A stretch of DNA of 64,000 nt from Oscheius sp. JU75 (taxonomy: Eukaryota > Nematoda > Chromadorea > Rhabditida > Rhabditidae): positions 434,001 to 498,000 of the forward strand of contig JASJZC010000002.1 in assembly GCA_037178855.1 (NCBI GenBank), read 5' to 3'. Under the pieces are notes generated by a model. That model did no database searches, had not been told where the DNA came from, and saw only the letters and a program-made list of their open reading frames with translations. The position numbers were made by a program, and so were the translations under genes. Positions 30,882 to 42,016 of the stretch are shown one piece after another. Position 1 is the stretch's first letter. Each line of letters starts with the position of its first letter.

Positions 30882-32439
30882 ATGTCATTTTCCGAGCTAC
30901 TACTTCTCCTCGCAATAGCAGCCCTCCTCTTTCTTGTCGTCTGGCTCTACTTCCAGTACTTTGACTCATCGTACAGTAATACCGGTTGGTCGAAACTACC
31001 CGAAGAGCATATTGGTAAAACACTCGGAGGCAGCACAAAGTTATATCAGGAATTCTGAGTAACAAGATGTCCAACATTTCGACCACCTTCAGCAATCCAC
31101 AGGCTGACTACATCAAAATGGGTTACGGTATAGTAGACGAAGAGATACCGATCAAGAAACAGTACTTGTTCTCCGTGGACGAGGTTCAGGTACTGTCACT
31201 GTCACTGTCTTTCTTGTCCCACAGTCACTCTTTCAGCAGCAGCTCAATGTTCCTGTCCACTCGGCCATTCTCCGTCCGGAATCTCCTGCTCCTCCTACTG
31301 AAGGAACCCTTCGAAAAGCCGTTTCTACTGACTCTCTAGACAGTACAACCTCTTCCCTAATGGAACCGGATCCAGAGTATCCGACAGTCAACTTGGTCTT
31401 GACCTATCACGAGCCGACTCAAATGTTGACAGTCCAAGTGGACAGAATGACAGATCTGTGCAGTGACATGGGGCATGTCTGGTTGCTGTTCTTCCTTCTT
31501 CCTCATCCGAAACCGTTGTGGAGAACTGCTGCTCAGATGACTCCTGCCACGGCTGTGGAATACAATTGTGTCTACCAGCAATGTGTCCGGAAGTGTGACT
31601 TGACAAAGGTAGGAAGAGACAGACAGACAGGGAGGCCGAGAGATCGATAGACAAAGACAGAGAGATGGAGAGACAGAAAGACAGTGACAGAGAGAGACAG
31701 ACAGTTTTCAGATAGCCCTATTGGTCCAACTCTACAATTCCAAGCAACAGACAGCTGCCATCGCGGGACAATGCAGACTGAAACTCAAAGACGTAGACGT
31801 TCTGGAAGGGGAGGTTCTTCTCTCTATGACTCTGGCTCCAAGTACGAAGAGCGAGGTTAGGATAATGCCCCAGTGAGACGACAACAAGAGTTCAGGACAA
31901 TTCAGACGTCCAGCTAGGAGATGTTCTCTTCATGATGAAGTTCAACAAAGAGTCACTCACAGTAGTAGTGTCTAAAGTCAGGAACCTGGATCCAGAGTAT
32001 AAGAGTGAGTCAAGAGACAGTAACAGTGACAGAGACAGTGACTGTGACATACGGTGCATTCCAGACGTCTTCCTTCGACTCTACATCGTCCTTCCATTGG
32101 GCAAAGCGGTCAAGAAGAAGACTTCTCAAAAAGAACTGGTCAATGGAACAGCGGACATCAATGAGACCATGTTTTTCAATGTGCCGAAGCGGAAGCTGGC
32201 TGTAAGTTCTTGATTTAATTGTCTCTGTCTCCCTCTTTCTCACAAAACTGTTTCAGAAAGGTTCCCTCCGTCTCTCAGTAGTTTGTGGTGATCAAATGAG
32301 CATGAAGAGCATTGGACATATCACATTGAATGCGAAGAGTAGCGGGAAGGAACTCGGACATTGGACTAAGGCCTTGTCCGATGATAATAGTTCTCCAACT
32401 ATGAGGTGGCATTCATTGCGACCACGAAGGATTGTTTGA
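30882..32439 (+). CDS. Synaptotagmin-like tandem C2 membrane protein
   Basis: Vesicle-trafficking type protein. Seven exons: 30882-30984, 31050-31189, 31237-31608, 31712-31855, 31896-32004, 32065-32201 and 32257-32439; 395 aa. Residues about 5-25 (ELLLLLAIAALLFLVVWLYF) are a membrane anchor with almost no luminal part. C2A starts at VNLVLTYHEPTQMLTVQVD. C2B starts at GDVLFMMKFNKESLTVVVSK and includes VKKKTSQKELVNGTADINET, the polybasic strand and the xNxT-NE region. The Ca2+-binding loops are degenerate: the SDPYV motif reads MGHVWL in C2A and is missing after VRNLDPEYKN in C2B, so Ca2+-independent binding is inferred. The linker PESPAPPTEGTLRKAVSTDS is Ser/Pro-rich. The start follows CTTCAG by four bases. 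Confidence 0.88.
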
Positions 32440-33246
32440 ATAAACAGTGGACTTACTTAGAACAGAAATATAGAGAGACAGAGAATCCCTGCAGTTCCTA
32501 ATCCGACTCTTCCTTCTCCAAAAGCCCATTTCCGTTGCCTTCAGCCCCAATCTTTGAGTTCTGTGAAGGTGTCTCTCGAACACAAAAAGGCGGAACCCTC
32601 TTCCGAATAACAGGAAGGGAAACTCGTTCGCGAAGGTAAGAATGGCTTCCGTGACTTATTGTTCGAATTGGAAAGAGCAAGCGGGTTCAGGTGACCCTTC
32701 CATTTGAATCAGAAAACCACCAAACCGGTCGTGAACTCATATCAAATCAGTACTGTCCTTGTAACTGATGTTAGCATCTCTTCTATTTTTGTCTCTTCTC
32801 ATTTTGACCAATTCTCAAGGCTGTAAGTCAACTTAGTACAAAGTGGCCAATACTTTAGGGGAATATGTCCTGGCAAGACTGTTCAACAATCCTGGCTTCA
32901 TAAATAATTTCGGGTACGGGTACACGACTCCTGATCCCATATATCAGGGAGCCAGATGATTTTTATGAGAATAAAGTATTCTGTCGTATAGACACGAGAG
33001 TCCTTTGGAATCAGGGAACTAAGTTGTGGCAAGGGGACAGAGACAGTGAGAGACAGAGTGGCCGAGAGACGGAGAGACAGAGAGACAGAGAGACAGAAAG
33101 ACAGGGGGAAAGGAGGATAGGGAGACAAAGAGACAGAGGGACAGTGAGACGCAGAGATAGAGCCGAGACTTCATTTTAATTCCAAAGATCTTTTTTCTTC
33201 AAAAACGATAAAAACCACAGAATATACCAGTCAAGGACAAAATATC
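32440..33246. other. Spacer between convergent genes
   Basis: GACAGAGA tracts at 33040-33170. No exon with support. Confidence 0.5.
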
Positions 33247-33890
33247 TTATGCTTGTGAAGAACTCTCCTTCGAAGAGGATGATGTCACTGGAGTTGGCTC
33301 TAAACCCGATTCCTTATCCTCTTTCTATGCTCTCTGACCTTTTACTGCTATGGGAGGCGGGACATTCATTACAATACCGGCCGGATCCGATTCGCCATCT
33401 TTTTGTGGCCTTGGACTGTCCGGGATCGTCATGGGAGCTGCCAGATGTCCATGGCGAGTAGCCAACTCTGACTGAAAAACAAAAGTTGCTTCTATTTTGC
33501 TCCGTTCCTGAAGACAATTTGGAATCGCGACGCAATCTTGTTCAAATGACCGTATGGCTAACTTGCATATAAACCAAAAGGTCCCGCGTTCGATCCCGTT
33601 CCTGTTCTTGCACACTTATTTTCCGCGTTTTTTTAAATTTTTTATCGACACAAAACAAAAACAAAACAAGACGAACCTCATTGGAATCCTGTCTGAATGC
33701 CATCTGACGGACTAGACTTGCTCTCCTCACACCCAGCATTGCATCGCCTGTAGTTGTCGGGGGGAGATCTGCAAGATTGGGATCGAAACACATGTGGAAA
33801 GGTCGGGAAAGAATGAAGAATCGGGTAGAAAATGACCGAGAATGGCCGGCACACATGATACAGCCCCTGTGCCAAATGATAGCCTTGCTA
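33247..33890 (-). CDS. 3' part of an unrecognised gene
   Basis: Three terminal exons: 33890-33677 (or a shorter 33768-33677), 33471-33339 and 33299-33247. They join in phase and end in TAA. The longer form of the first exon includes WHRGCIMCAGHSRSF, then PNLADLPPTTTGDAMLGVRR and ASLVRQMAFRQDSNE. The rest is a polar, Pro/Ser-rich tail (LAAPMTIPDSPRPQKDGES; PTPVTSSSSKESSSQA) typical of a disordered cytoplasmic or nuclear C terminus. The 5' exons should lie at higher coordinates but could not be found. RRASL is a possible basophilic kinase site (inference). The intron 33472-33676 contains a tRNA-like sequence. Confidence 0.5.
33546..33604 (+). pseudogene. tRNA-like element
   Basis: TATGGCTAACTTGCATATAA, then AAAAGGTCCCGCGTTCGATC with nine or ten of eleven B-box bases. 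The D arm is shortened. Opposite in strand to the surrounding gene. Confidence 0.45.
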
Positions 33891-35983
33891 CTGAGAGAGA
33901 CAAATAGATAGAGAGAGAAAGAGAGACTGCGAGACATAGAGGAAAAGAAGAAGAGAGACAAACAGAAGACATGAATGAAAATAGACAAATGAACCCCTAG
34001 AATTCCGTCAAAGCTGTTAATTTAGTGCCAGCAAACAACGCGTTTGATTAGACCTCAGAAACCATTTATCTGCTCTCGTTTCTCTTGAAAACAAATTAGA
34101 GACGCCTTGGGCCTGAAAGTTCAGAAAATAGAGGCGGAAGAGCTCTCAATAAAAACAATCAAACTGGGTGGAAAATAGGCACGACGCTGTAGCTCTCTCT
34201 GTGTGTATGGAGGGAAGGGCCAGGCAAAAATTTAGGGATGACTGATCGTTGACCGACTAGGAGAGAGAAGGCGACTAACAAGTTGACACAGCTTTTGGGT
34301 ATGACCCCGGGAGCTGATTGAAAATGTGGGGCAAACAATGGACGGAAAGAGTGTCTCTGTCTCTCTATCTCTCTGTCTCTTTGTCTCTTCCCAGTAATCC
34401 AATAGTTTTCGACTCAACCCACCCATTTACAAACATCATCAGCAAGAGGCGTAAGCTGAGAGGCAGTTCATCTACTTTAGGGACTAATGTTACTGCATGG
34501 TCTCTGAGTTTTGCAGGAAAGGCAAATACGAAATACGGACAGGGACAGAGAGAGACTAACAAGATTAGAACAGCTGTAGTCGTTCACACGACTCAATTGT
34601 TTTCGCAATAGAGAAGCCTCAGAAACTAAAAATATAACATACGGGGCGACAAACAGTTCTAAATTGTTTTCAAGCTGAGTACGTTAGTTATTGAGAGACG
34701 ATCACGTTGTGTGTGAGGCGTGCATAGAACAGACTACGTTCGTTCAATCTGAAGTGGTGTCAAGGGAAAGAGATAGAGAGACAGAGAGCCATAGACAGAA
34801 CTACAGAGTAGTCAAGTGATGTGAACCTGAGCACACGGCTCCCAGTGTGCTGACAGATTAATTCATAGGCAAACAAAAGGAGGAGCCAACTCTTTCCGAA
34901 GCGAGGTGACGAATTCAACCACCCGGTCTCCCTCGCCTCGCTAATTGACCCAGAAAGGCAGCTGTTATCTTCTAAAAATATCCGGTGTGGCTTCTGAAGC
35001 GTGTGAGGCTGCAAAATTGAACGCACAGCTGAATCGATGAGGTGTAAACCTTTTCCTGGAGAGTGTGTTGAAAAGACCGGGGATTGAAAATTGGTGTGAG
35101 GGCCTGGGGGACCCAGGCGTCCTTTGGGGGTAATGACGGATGCGGCGACGAACATGTTTCCTAGGTAACAGGTGGAAAAACAGGGAGAAAACTTGAAAAG
35201 GATGTTTGGAGAGAAAGAGACAGACAGTCTGAGTACGGTCAAGAGATCTTTGAAGATATTAACGTCAGTTCAGTTGAAAGCTACCGGTAGAGACAGGCCG
35301 AGAGAGCAGCAGAATCTCTTTTGAGTGACCAAGTGAACAATGGCGCCTTTTGTAAAGAGCCAGTCCGATCGAGTCAATATACTTTTCTTTGGATTCGGAA
35401 AGAGAACAGAGAAATCGTGTGCTGCTATTTTGAGATATATCTCTGTCTTCCCGTCTGTCACCTCTGTGAACTTGTCGGTCCACTAGTAATGTCAAAGATG
35501 GCTACACTCTTGCAGCTGACAGAAGATCAAAAGTCAGTCTGCATCGTTTCGTCTCGCACCTAGACAAAAGATTCAGTCAAGTTCAGTTACTCTCTCTCTC
35601 TCTCTCAAATGGATTTCGCGACATAAGTCTCTTAGCAAACCGAGTGAGCTGAACTCAGATCTAACAAACTTTCGAGAGTCAGATGACGTTCAGCTGCAGA
35701 CCAGTCAGGTTCAGTGACTCTCTCAAATCCGTTAGTCAGGTTGACAGAACGAGGAGACGGGCAGCTGTTCCCACCGGATAGAAGAATGACTGGCTGAATA
35801 CAAGTACAATAACTTCAGCCTGACACTGTTCAGCCTTCCGTGACTTCTATGCTTGATTACTTCCCTTCGAATAGAAACACATTATTCATTTCTAATTTCG
35901 GAAATTAATCTCAGACGCGTCTCTCCCACAAACCTAACCAAGAGAAATTAAAACTTTCCTGTGAACATATTTCATCGAAAACA
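33891..35983. other. Spacer, possible missing 5' exons
   Basis: 2.1 kb with TC/GA-rich tracts at 33890-33970, 34340-34390 and 35590-35740. Frames at 34318-34611 (+) and 34760-35242 (-) have no recognisable domain. The 5' exons of the 33.2-kb gene probably lie here. Confidence 0.4.
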
Positions 35984-37391
35984 ATGCCCTGTGTGTTTCT
36001 GGATGGCCAGCCACTGTATTTACTATGCCTTGTGCCAGCTTTATTCTTCATCGGGGTCTTCATCAATGGTCTCATGCTCCAGCGGCTCTTCCGCAACAAG
36101 TTATCGAACGTCCGGTACCGACAATTCATAATTTTGATCTGCGGGGACAGTATTGTCTGTCTGGCTGCCAGCTTTGGTCTCTTCGTCAAATGTGACGAAT
36201 ACAAGCTTCTTCAGAGCCTTTGTCACAATGTGGCAAATTTTTCTTTCGATCTTAAAATGTTCTTTTTGAACTTTTTGCTAGTTTATTGGAAGAGCAGCAT
36301 CCGCGTGTGAGTTCTTTCTTATGTCAAAAAGATGTTTGTTTTTTTAAACAGAGGATGTGGGACCGTTGGTTGTTTATAGTCACCGTGACCTCTAACGGAG
36401 TTCTGGTTATGGGACTGGACTTTGTACTAAATACGGTTAACATGTATGTGGCAATAAGCATGGTGAGTTATTGAGATCCTCTGTCTTTCTATCTGTTTCT
36501 GAGGCGATCTGTCCCATTTACAGGATCTTTCCTGGCGCTCCTACACCAGCTTACTATACATAATCATCTCCTGCATCGTCTGTTTTTCCGCCTTTTTCGG
36601 AGTCTTGACACTGACCTCATACTATCTGAGTCCCGAAACTAGATCAGCTCAAAAAAGAGTTTCCCTGTTCCTGTTATTGCAGGTATTCGTCCGCTTTTAT
36701 TTAAACCTGTTTGGCTAATGCTCCGTTGGGGCTCCATTGACAGTTATGCGCTCTTCCAGTCGAGCCACAGTGTCAGAAGGAACGTTATGCAAAAAAACTC
36801 GGTCTCCCAAACAGACTTGTTCTGACCTAACTGCCAACAGTTAGTGACAAAGTTATACGAGAGTCAGGGGGCTACACGCAAAAAGGAGACAAGAAGCAAA
36901 TCCAAGGCGAAATTTGAACGGGGTTTTGAGCCCACGCATTGCGAGACGGCGGAATGGGCGCGAAATCTGAAAGAAAGGTCAAATAGGGGAAAAGGAAAAA
37001 AAGTTAGGGAGATTGTGAACTTTTTATTGGAATTATTTACATTTCAGTGCCTCCTTTTACAAATGACCTTGTGCACGAAATTCACTTCGGATATCTTCAT
37101 CGGAATGTCACCTCCTAGAATCAATCAAATCCTGCGAGACCCTAGCCTGTTTTCGGTAGATGACTACAATCGTGCAAAGTTTGGATATAGGATTGTGTTA
37201 CCGGTATCATGCTTTGATAACCTTCTAAAATTTCGTTTCAGATGGCGATAATGGCTAACTTTGTTTTAGGTCCCCTCCAAGCTTATCTGATGTTTCTTGC
37301 TCTCAGAATTCTGCGGAGGAAAAACTCAGGAAGTTTCATCACGGCACTTCCGAATTCAACGACTACACGAGTTGAGCCTGTGGTGACATAA
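35984..37391 (+). CDS. Seven-helix chemoreceptor, nematode type
   Basis: Nematode serpentine chemoreceptor, expected in sensory neurons. Five exons: 35984-36304, 36352-36462, 36524-36682, 37048-37203 and 37242-37391; 298 aa. Hydrophobic segments in order: LYLLCLVPALFFIGVFING; FIILICGDSIVCLAASFGLF; a third near MFFLNFLLVYW; WLFIVTVTSNGVLVMGLDFV; LLYIIISCIVCFSAFFGVL; LFLLLQCLLLQMTLC; and MANFVLGPLQAYLMFLALRI, followed by a basic cytoplasmic start (LRRKNS). I cannot assign it to a named family (str, srd, srh and others) by eye. The 365-nt intron 3 contains a tRNA-like stretch near 36900-36960. Confidence 0.88.
36900..36960 (-). pseudogene. Weak tRNA-like sequence in chemoreceptor intron 3
   Basis: The reverse strand has CGTCTCGCAATGCGTGGGCT and CCCCGTTCAAATTTCGCC, a T-arm-like segment with a degraded B box. 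Confidence 0.3.
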
Positions 37392-40300
37392 AGTTCTGTT
37401 TCTGCGTGTTTTCTGTGCTTATTTCACGAATGTTCTGCAAAATTGTAGCCCAGATAAAAAGCTACAAATTTGCAAAGCATCACTTTGCCTGAAAATGCTT
37501 TCTTGGACCCGAACAGGATGCTTTAGTTTTCGTATGGGCTTGGTCGCCCGTGTCGCACCCATACCATCTCTCCTCGGTCTATTCCCATATATACCGGCCG
37601 CAGCGCCTCCAGATCAGCTTTCGGGCTCACTGTGATCGTACGGGTGGTACCCTAAAACCCGCGTTTTTCGCAGACCATGATCGTTGTAGAACGAGTCTAA
37701 CGAAGTAGCTTCGAGAGTGGTCTGAGAAAAATGCTGCTTTTGCAAAAAAAAAAAGTGACCTAGCTTTTTGGCAGGGCAGGGCCCTTTTCAGTGTCCTGTG
37801 AGACACTTTGTATAAAAGAGATAGGGGAAAACTGAACGTTCTCTCTAGGTCAAATTGCTTCTGGAACCCAGACGTGTTTCCTCCCTCCATTCCCTCGCAG
37901 AATTAAGGTCACGTAGGTAGGTTGAGCAGTCCATTGTCCGTTCCTAAGCGGCTTGCCCACATGTTCTAGAGCAAAAAGTCACCTTTCTTGCATACATTCT
38001 GTCTCTCTATCTCCATCTCTCTGTCTCTCAGTCATTCTGTCTCTCTCTCTGATTCCTTATCACACTACCTCTCTGCCTCTAAGCCCAGCTCAGACATTCG
38101 TGGAGAGCGATCCCTAGCTATTTTTCATGGATCATAGGTGCTTGTTCATTCACACGTAAGCTCTCTTGCTATGACTGTCTCCCTGGCTTTAGCCACACAG
38201 GATAAAATCTTTATTTCTCATCCACACCTAATTAGATTACTTGAACCAGGTATTAGGCACTGAGAACGTTCCTGAAGAGGGTCTGTCTCTGTCTTTCTTT
38301 GTCCCTCCGTATCTGCCATTACCTAGCCAGCGACCACCTGTCTAACCATTCTTTCTTCTCTCTCTTCGAAACCCAATTCCGGCTGTTCTCTGTCCAGTCT
38401 TCTATTCCCTTGGAGACGCTCTAGTTTTTACCCCCATGTACTCTCTAGCTATTTGATCTTCAAATCTCCTCTCCCTCTCATCTTTTCTGACATTTTGTGT
38501 AAAAGAGATTGTTATTGTCATGTCAGGCGGATAATGTCTCTTTCTATAAACTGAAGTAATTGGGCCCAGGGATCAGGTGGGATTTCGGTTAGCAAGAGTA
38601 CAAGAACTTCTGATCCTGTCTTTTGGTCTCTCTCTCTCTCTCTCTCTCTGACTCCCTGTTTTCTACCTCTCAGTCTCTCTATTCTCTGTGTCTCTCTGTC
38701 TCTCCTGTCTCTCTCAGAAATCCGATTTAGCACCTGGAGGCTGTCCTTTCTAATGCGGAAGTCAGCCTCTGCGATCATGTTCTTTTCTAGGCCAGCAAAA
38801 CAGAGATCTCCTTCTTTTCCATTGCTTTGCAGCAGGAGGACCAAACAGGAAATTCCCTTTCCCACACCTGGCTTTCACACATCATAACGTAAAAAAAAAA
38901 TGGCACTATCTATTCCTTTCCTTCACTTATTCCCCAAAGTTTATTGGGTCTTGAAACGAATATAACAGTAATCCTTTGGGGTGTCCGAATGGAAGGGACC
39001 GAGCCACACTTTCTGGTTTGTAGTGCCGATTCTTGACCTCCCAACTCAATGATTCGTCTTTTGAAGTCACTAAATTGCAGGTGCAACTGCTTTGAGTTTT
39101 GCTCTTTGTCTCCTCTCTGCCTCAAGTTCTACGACCAAATCCACATTATCTTTTCATTGAACTAGTGGGCTATTTTCCGAAAACAAGAAAATTTAGAGAT
39201 CTGATGTGCTACACGGAAAGCACTTACTGATGGGAACTAGTTGCAACTCTCTCTGCCTCTTTCTCTCTCTGTCTCTCTATATCTCCGTCTCTCTCCTCTT
39301 ACGTGTTCGGAAACATTGCCCGAACAGCTAGCGCATGTAATCCAGCTGTAATAATTGTTTGCCTAATCTGGCAATCACATGCAATGACTCTCTATCTCCT
39401 TTTTCCCGCTCGACAAGTACTCATTCCCGCTTCTTTCCGCACCCGTACAATCTCGTCCTTTTGCCCGAAAACAGGTAAAAAGAGAGAGATACATGTCACT
39501 ATTTTGAGACAAAAGACTAGAAATGCAGATCTCTCCCATAGAGCAGGTGGGCGTCTCTCCCGAAAAACACTTTTCTCAATTATGTTCCCCATGAATATTG
39601 CATTGTTTTTTCGCGTCCTGTTTACACACAAGTGTGTGGGTGCTCACCCATTTAGATGGCTTATTTCTTTGTCTTTGAGAAGCTATAAAAGGCTTGGGTC
39701 ATGTCTCTGTCTGTCCTACATTGATCTCCCGATTCCGCCCAATTCCTTTCCATTAAAGATAAATCTCACATGATCTCCTGTCCGGAAATCTCCCTCTTTC
39801 ACTCTATCTCTCATTCACTGACCATCTTCAGATTAGATTCTTACTCCTCTTCTTACTCAGACTCTAGTTGCCGCTCTCCCGATTGATGAGATTGCCAGCC
39901 CACAAAGTCTTTTTGTCAGAGATTACCCGCCTAATCCCCCTCAGTCTTTGTGTCATCTGATCCCAGCGATCCTGCGGTGGTTTTCCTGTGTTTCTCGGAT
40001 TCCATTTCATAACGACCGGAATGCAATTTAGCTCGCTCAATTTCACACACGTGAGGCTATTAGGCTTGTGGGAGAGAGAGAGGTGTTCGTGACACCTTTT
40101 TCAGGCAATTGGACGCCCTCTGTCTCTGTCCCCGTCTCTCGTTCCTCTGTCTCTTTGTCTCTCCATCTTTCTGTTTCTTTATGTCTCTCGTATCTCTGTC
40201 TTCTGAGAATGAACGGGTGGAAACCTTTTGTACGAATCAAATGAAATCACACTTCCGGTGCTTCCCACCTCTCAGTCTCTTGTTTGTCTGACCAGTCTCT

Positions 40301-41024
40301 CTCTCATCAACCCAATAACTTCTGCTGATTGCCAAACAATCTGTCTTGGCTCACAGACTCTGTTACTCTGATTCTTTTGCGAGATAGAGTGTTCGAAAGG
40401 CGTCATTGAGCCAAATTACCTATTCACAAGGCTGTGGAAAGCGGATATTTCGTATGTGCTGCAATACCAGCACTGCCTATTAGTAAAAGAGCAAATGACC
40501 GTTTGTGGGTGTCGTTCTTTTTTGTAGTTTTAGGACCTCAAGAACTGGCTATTAAAAGTTCCGATGTTCTGCAAAGTTTTAGAGCGCATCAGGGACTACA
40601 ACTTCGCGAAACATCGTTTTGTTTAAATATGCTGGTTTGCTTTCGCAAATGGCACGAAAGTTTGTCAAAAAGTTGTAACAGATTAAAGATGCAGTTGCAG
40701 TTTGATGGGCTTTCACAATTCCGCTGAGTTCTTGACTCCATGGGCGAGTGGCCATCTTCCCGGGTTCGGTTCCCCCCTTGCTTTCCTTTTTTTGGGCTTT
40801 TGGCCCTTCATTGAGCCTGATCTCTACTCTGTCCCCTGCCTCTCCACACTCCTCTCTCTTTTTCAGTATTCATCACCCCGGCAACCCGAGGGCTCAAAGC
40901 ACACGATGCTCTCTCTCTCTCACTCTGTCGCTCTTCCTCAATGAAATAGCACCCCTCCTCTTTCTACTTCCTCCTCGCTTTGTTTTCGAGCAATCTTGTA
41001 ATAAAACTTTTCAGAAATCCGCAA
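37392..41024. other. Long spacer with TCTCTGTC tracts
   Basis: 3.6 kb. Many imperfect TCTCTGTC tracts (38000-38090, 38620-38730, 39250-39300, 40110-40200) account for most open frames. No gene supported. Confidence 0.5.
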
Positions 41025-41147
41025 ATGTCTTCCTCGCTCGTCCCTCCACAAGTCCTCGTCGACACCCCTCGTCCTCAGAAGGAGAAGGGTGAAAAGCAAT
41101 CGGATCTGTCCATCGCCTTGAACAACTATGTGGCTAGTAGACCCAGT

Positions 41148-41214
<67 letters not shown>

Positions 41215-41322
41215 AAAACTTCAGAATCCCCCCGATCTCCGAGAGCCAAGAACAACTGCAGTCTGACAGCCGCCACAAAAACCATCACCCGAGCAAAGTC
41301 ACCTGTGGCTCCAGGAAAGTAG
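41025..41322 (+). CDS. Small basic peptide with SP motifs
   Basis: Two exons, 41025-41145 and 41225-41322; 72 aa. The first exon begins after TTTTCAG (41008-41014), a likely spliced-leader acceptor. It reads MSSSLVPPQVLVDTPRPQKE and ends ALNNYVASRP. The second begins KSPRSPRAKNN and ends TITRAKSPVAPGK. The Ser-Pro and Lys/Arg content suggests a phosphorylated nuclear or cytoskeletal peptide (inference); family unknown. The 79-nt intron is almost entirely GA repeat between an ordinary GTAAGT and CTTCAG. Confidence 0.6.
41152..41212. repeat. (GA)n microsatellite
   Basis: About 30 uninterrupted GA units filling the intron of the small basic peptide gene. Confidence 0.97.
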
Positions 41323-41692
41323 ACGCTTACTTCAATACTTTTGATCTCTACTGTATATTTTTCCAACGAGAGAATGATGTCTGAGCAATAAAGAGGGACG
41401 AAACACAGGTGTGAACTTTCATTGACCAGCCAATAGAATATTCAAGGTGGTCTGTGAAGTTAAAAATACGCGGTTGAGAAACAGACACAGAGAGACAGGG
41501 AGACAGAGAGACAAAGATATAGAGCGACAGGGAGACAGATAGAGAGGCAGAGAGACAGAGACACAGCGAAATAGAGGGATAGCTAGACAGATAGATAAAG
41601 TGGCAGAGCGACAGAGAGGCAGGGAGGCAGACTGATACAGATAAAGAAGCAGAGAGACGGAGACAGAAGAAGAAACTTGTATCAAACTTCAT
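41323..41692. other. Spacer with GACAGAGA tract
   Basis: 41480-41670 is an imperfect GAGAGACAGA tract; the opposing Ser/Leu-rich frames there are artefacts. AATAAA at 41386-41391 may serve the small basic peptide gene. Confidence 0.6.
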
Positions 41693-42016
41693 TCAAAACC
41701 GTCCATGTGGCCCAAAATACTCTTTGTACCATTGCTGCTGCGTTGCATGTTGCTGTGGATCATTGGGCTCCATCACACCGGAGTGGTAGTTACCATTGTA
41801 CTTCTGGTTGGTCAACAGTTCTGTCAGTCCCTGTCCGATCATCAACATCCCGCGATTCATATAGTAGAACTGGTCGTCTGTCTGCTGGCGCTTGAAGCGG
41901 AGGGAACTGTTTGGAATGATTGAAGATGACAGAACGGGGACCCTTTCAACCATAGCTATGAGCAGAAGGGGGAGAAGAATTTTCATGGTGTGGCCAAAGA
42001 ATCTCACTCTGACCAT
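41693..42016 (-). CDS. Secreted peptide precursor
   Basis: A single 107-codon frame; the second Met (codon 11, ATG at 41984-41986) gives a standard signal peptide, MKILLPLLLIAMVERVPV. A dibasic site follows in SSLRFKRQQTDD, and the mature part (about 65 aa) is rich in Tyr, Gln and Asn: DQFYYMNRGMLMIGQGLTEL, NYHSGVMEPNDPQQHATQQQ, and ends YFGPHGRF. It has no cysteines. A processed neuropeptide or cuticle-type secreted product is possible. The C-terminal RF lacks the following Gly needed for amidation. No homologue recognised. Confidence 0.6.
   Translation of the reverse strand: MVRVRFFGHTMKILLPLLLIAMVERVPVLSSSIIPNSSLRFKRQQTDDQFYYMNRGMLMIGQGLTELLTNQKYNGNYHSGVMEPNDPQQHATQQQWYKEYFGPHGRF

Noticed and set aside
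34760-35242. 160-codon minus-strand frame
   Set aside because: No motif, low-complexity end in a GACAGAGA tract, and no compatible exons; kept only as a place where missing 5' exons may lie.
38518-38865. Minus-strand frame rich in Arg/Glu/Asp
   Set aside because: Produced by an imperfect GACAGAGA tract.
41348-41692. Minus-strand Ser/Leu/Cys-rich frames resembling a membrane protein
   Set aside because: The reverse reading of a GACAGAGA tract; repeated SLSL patterns are not transmembrane helices.
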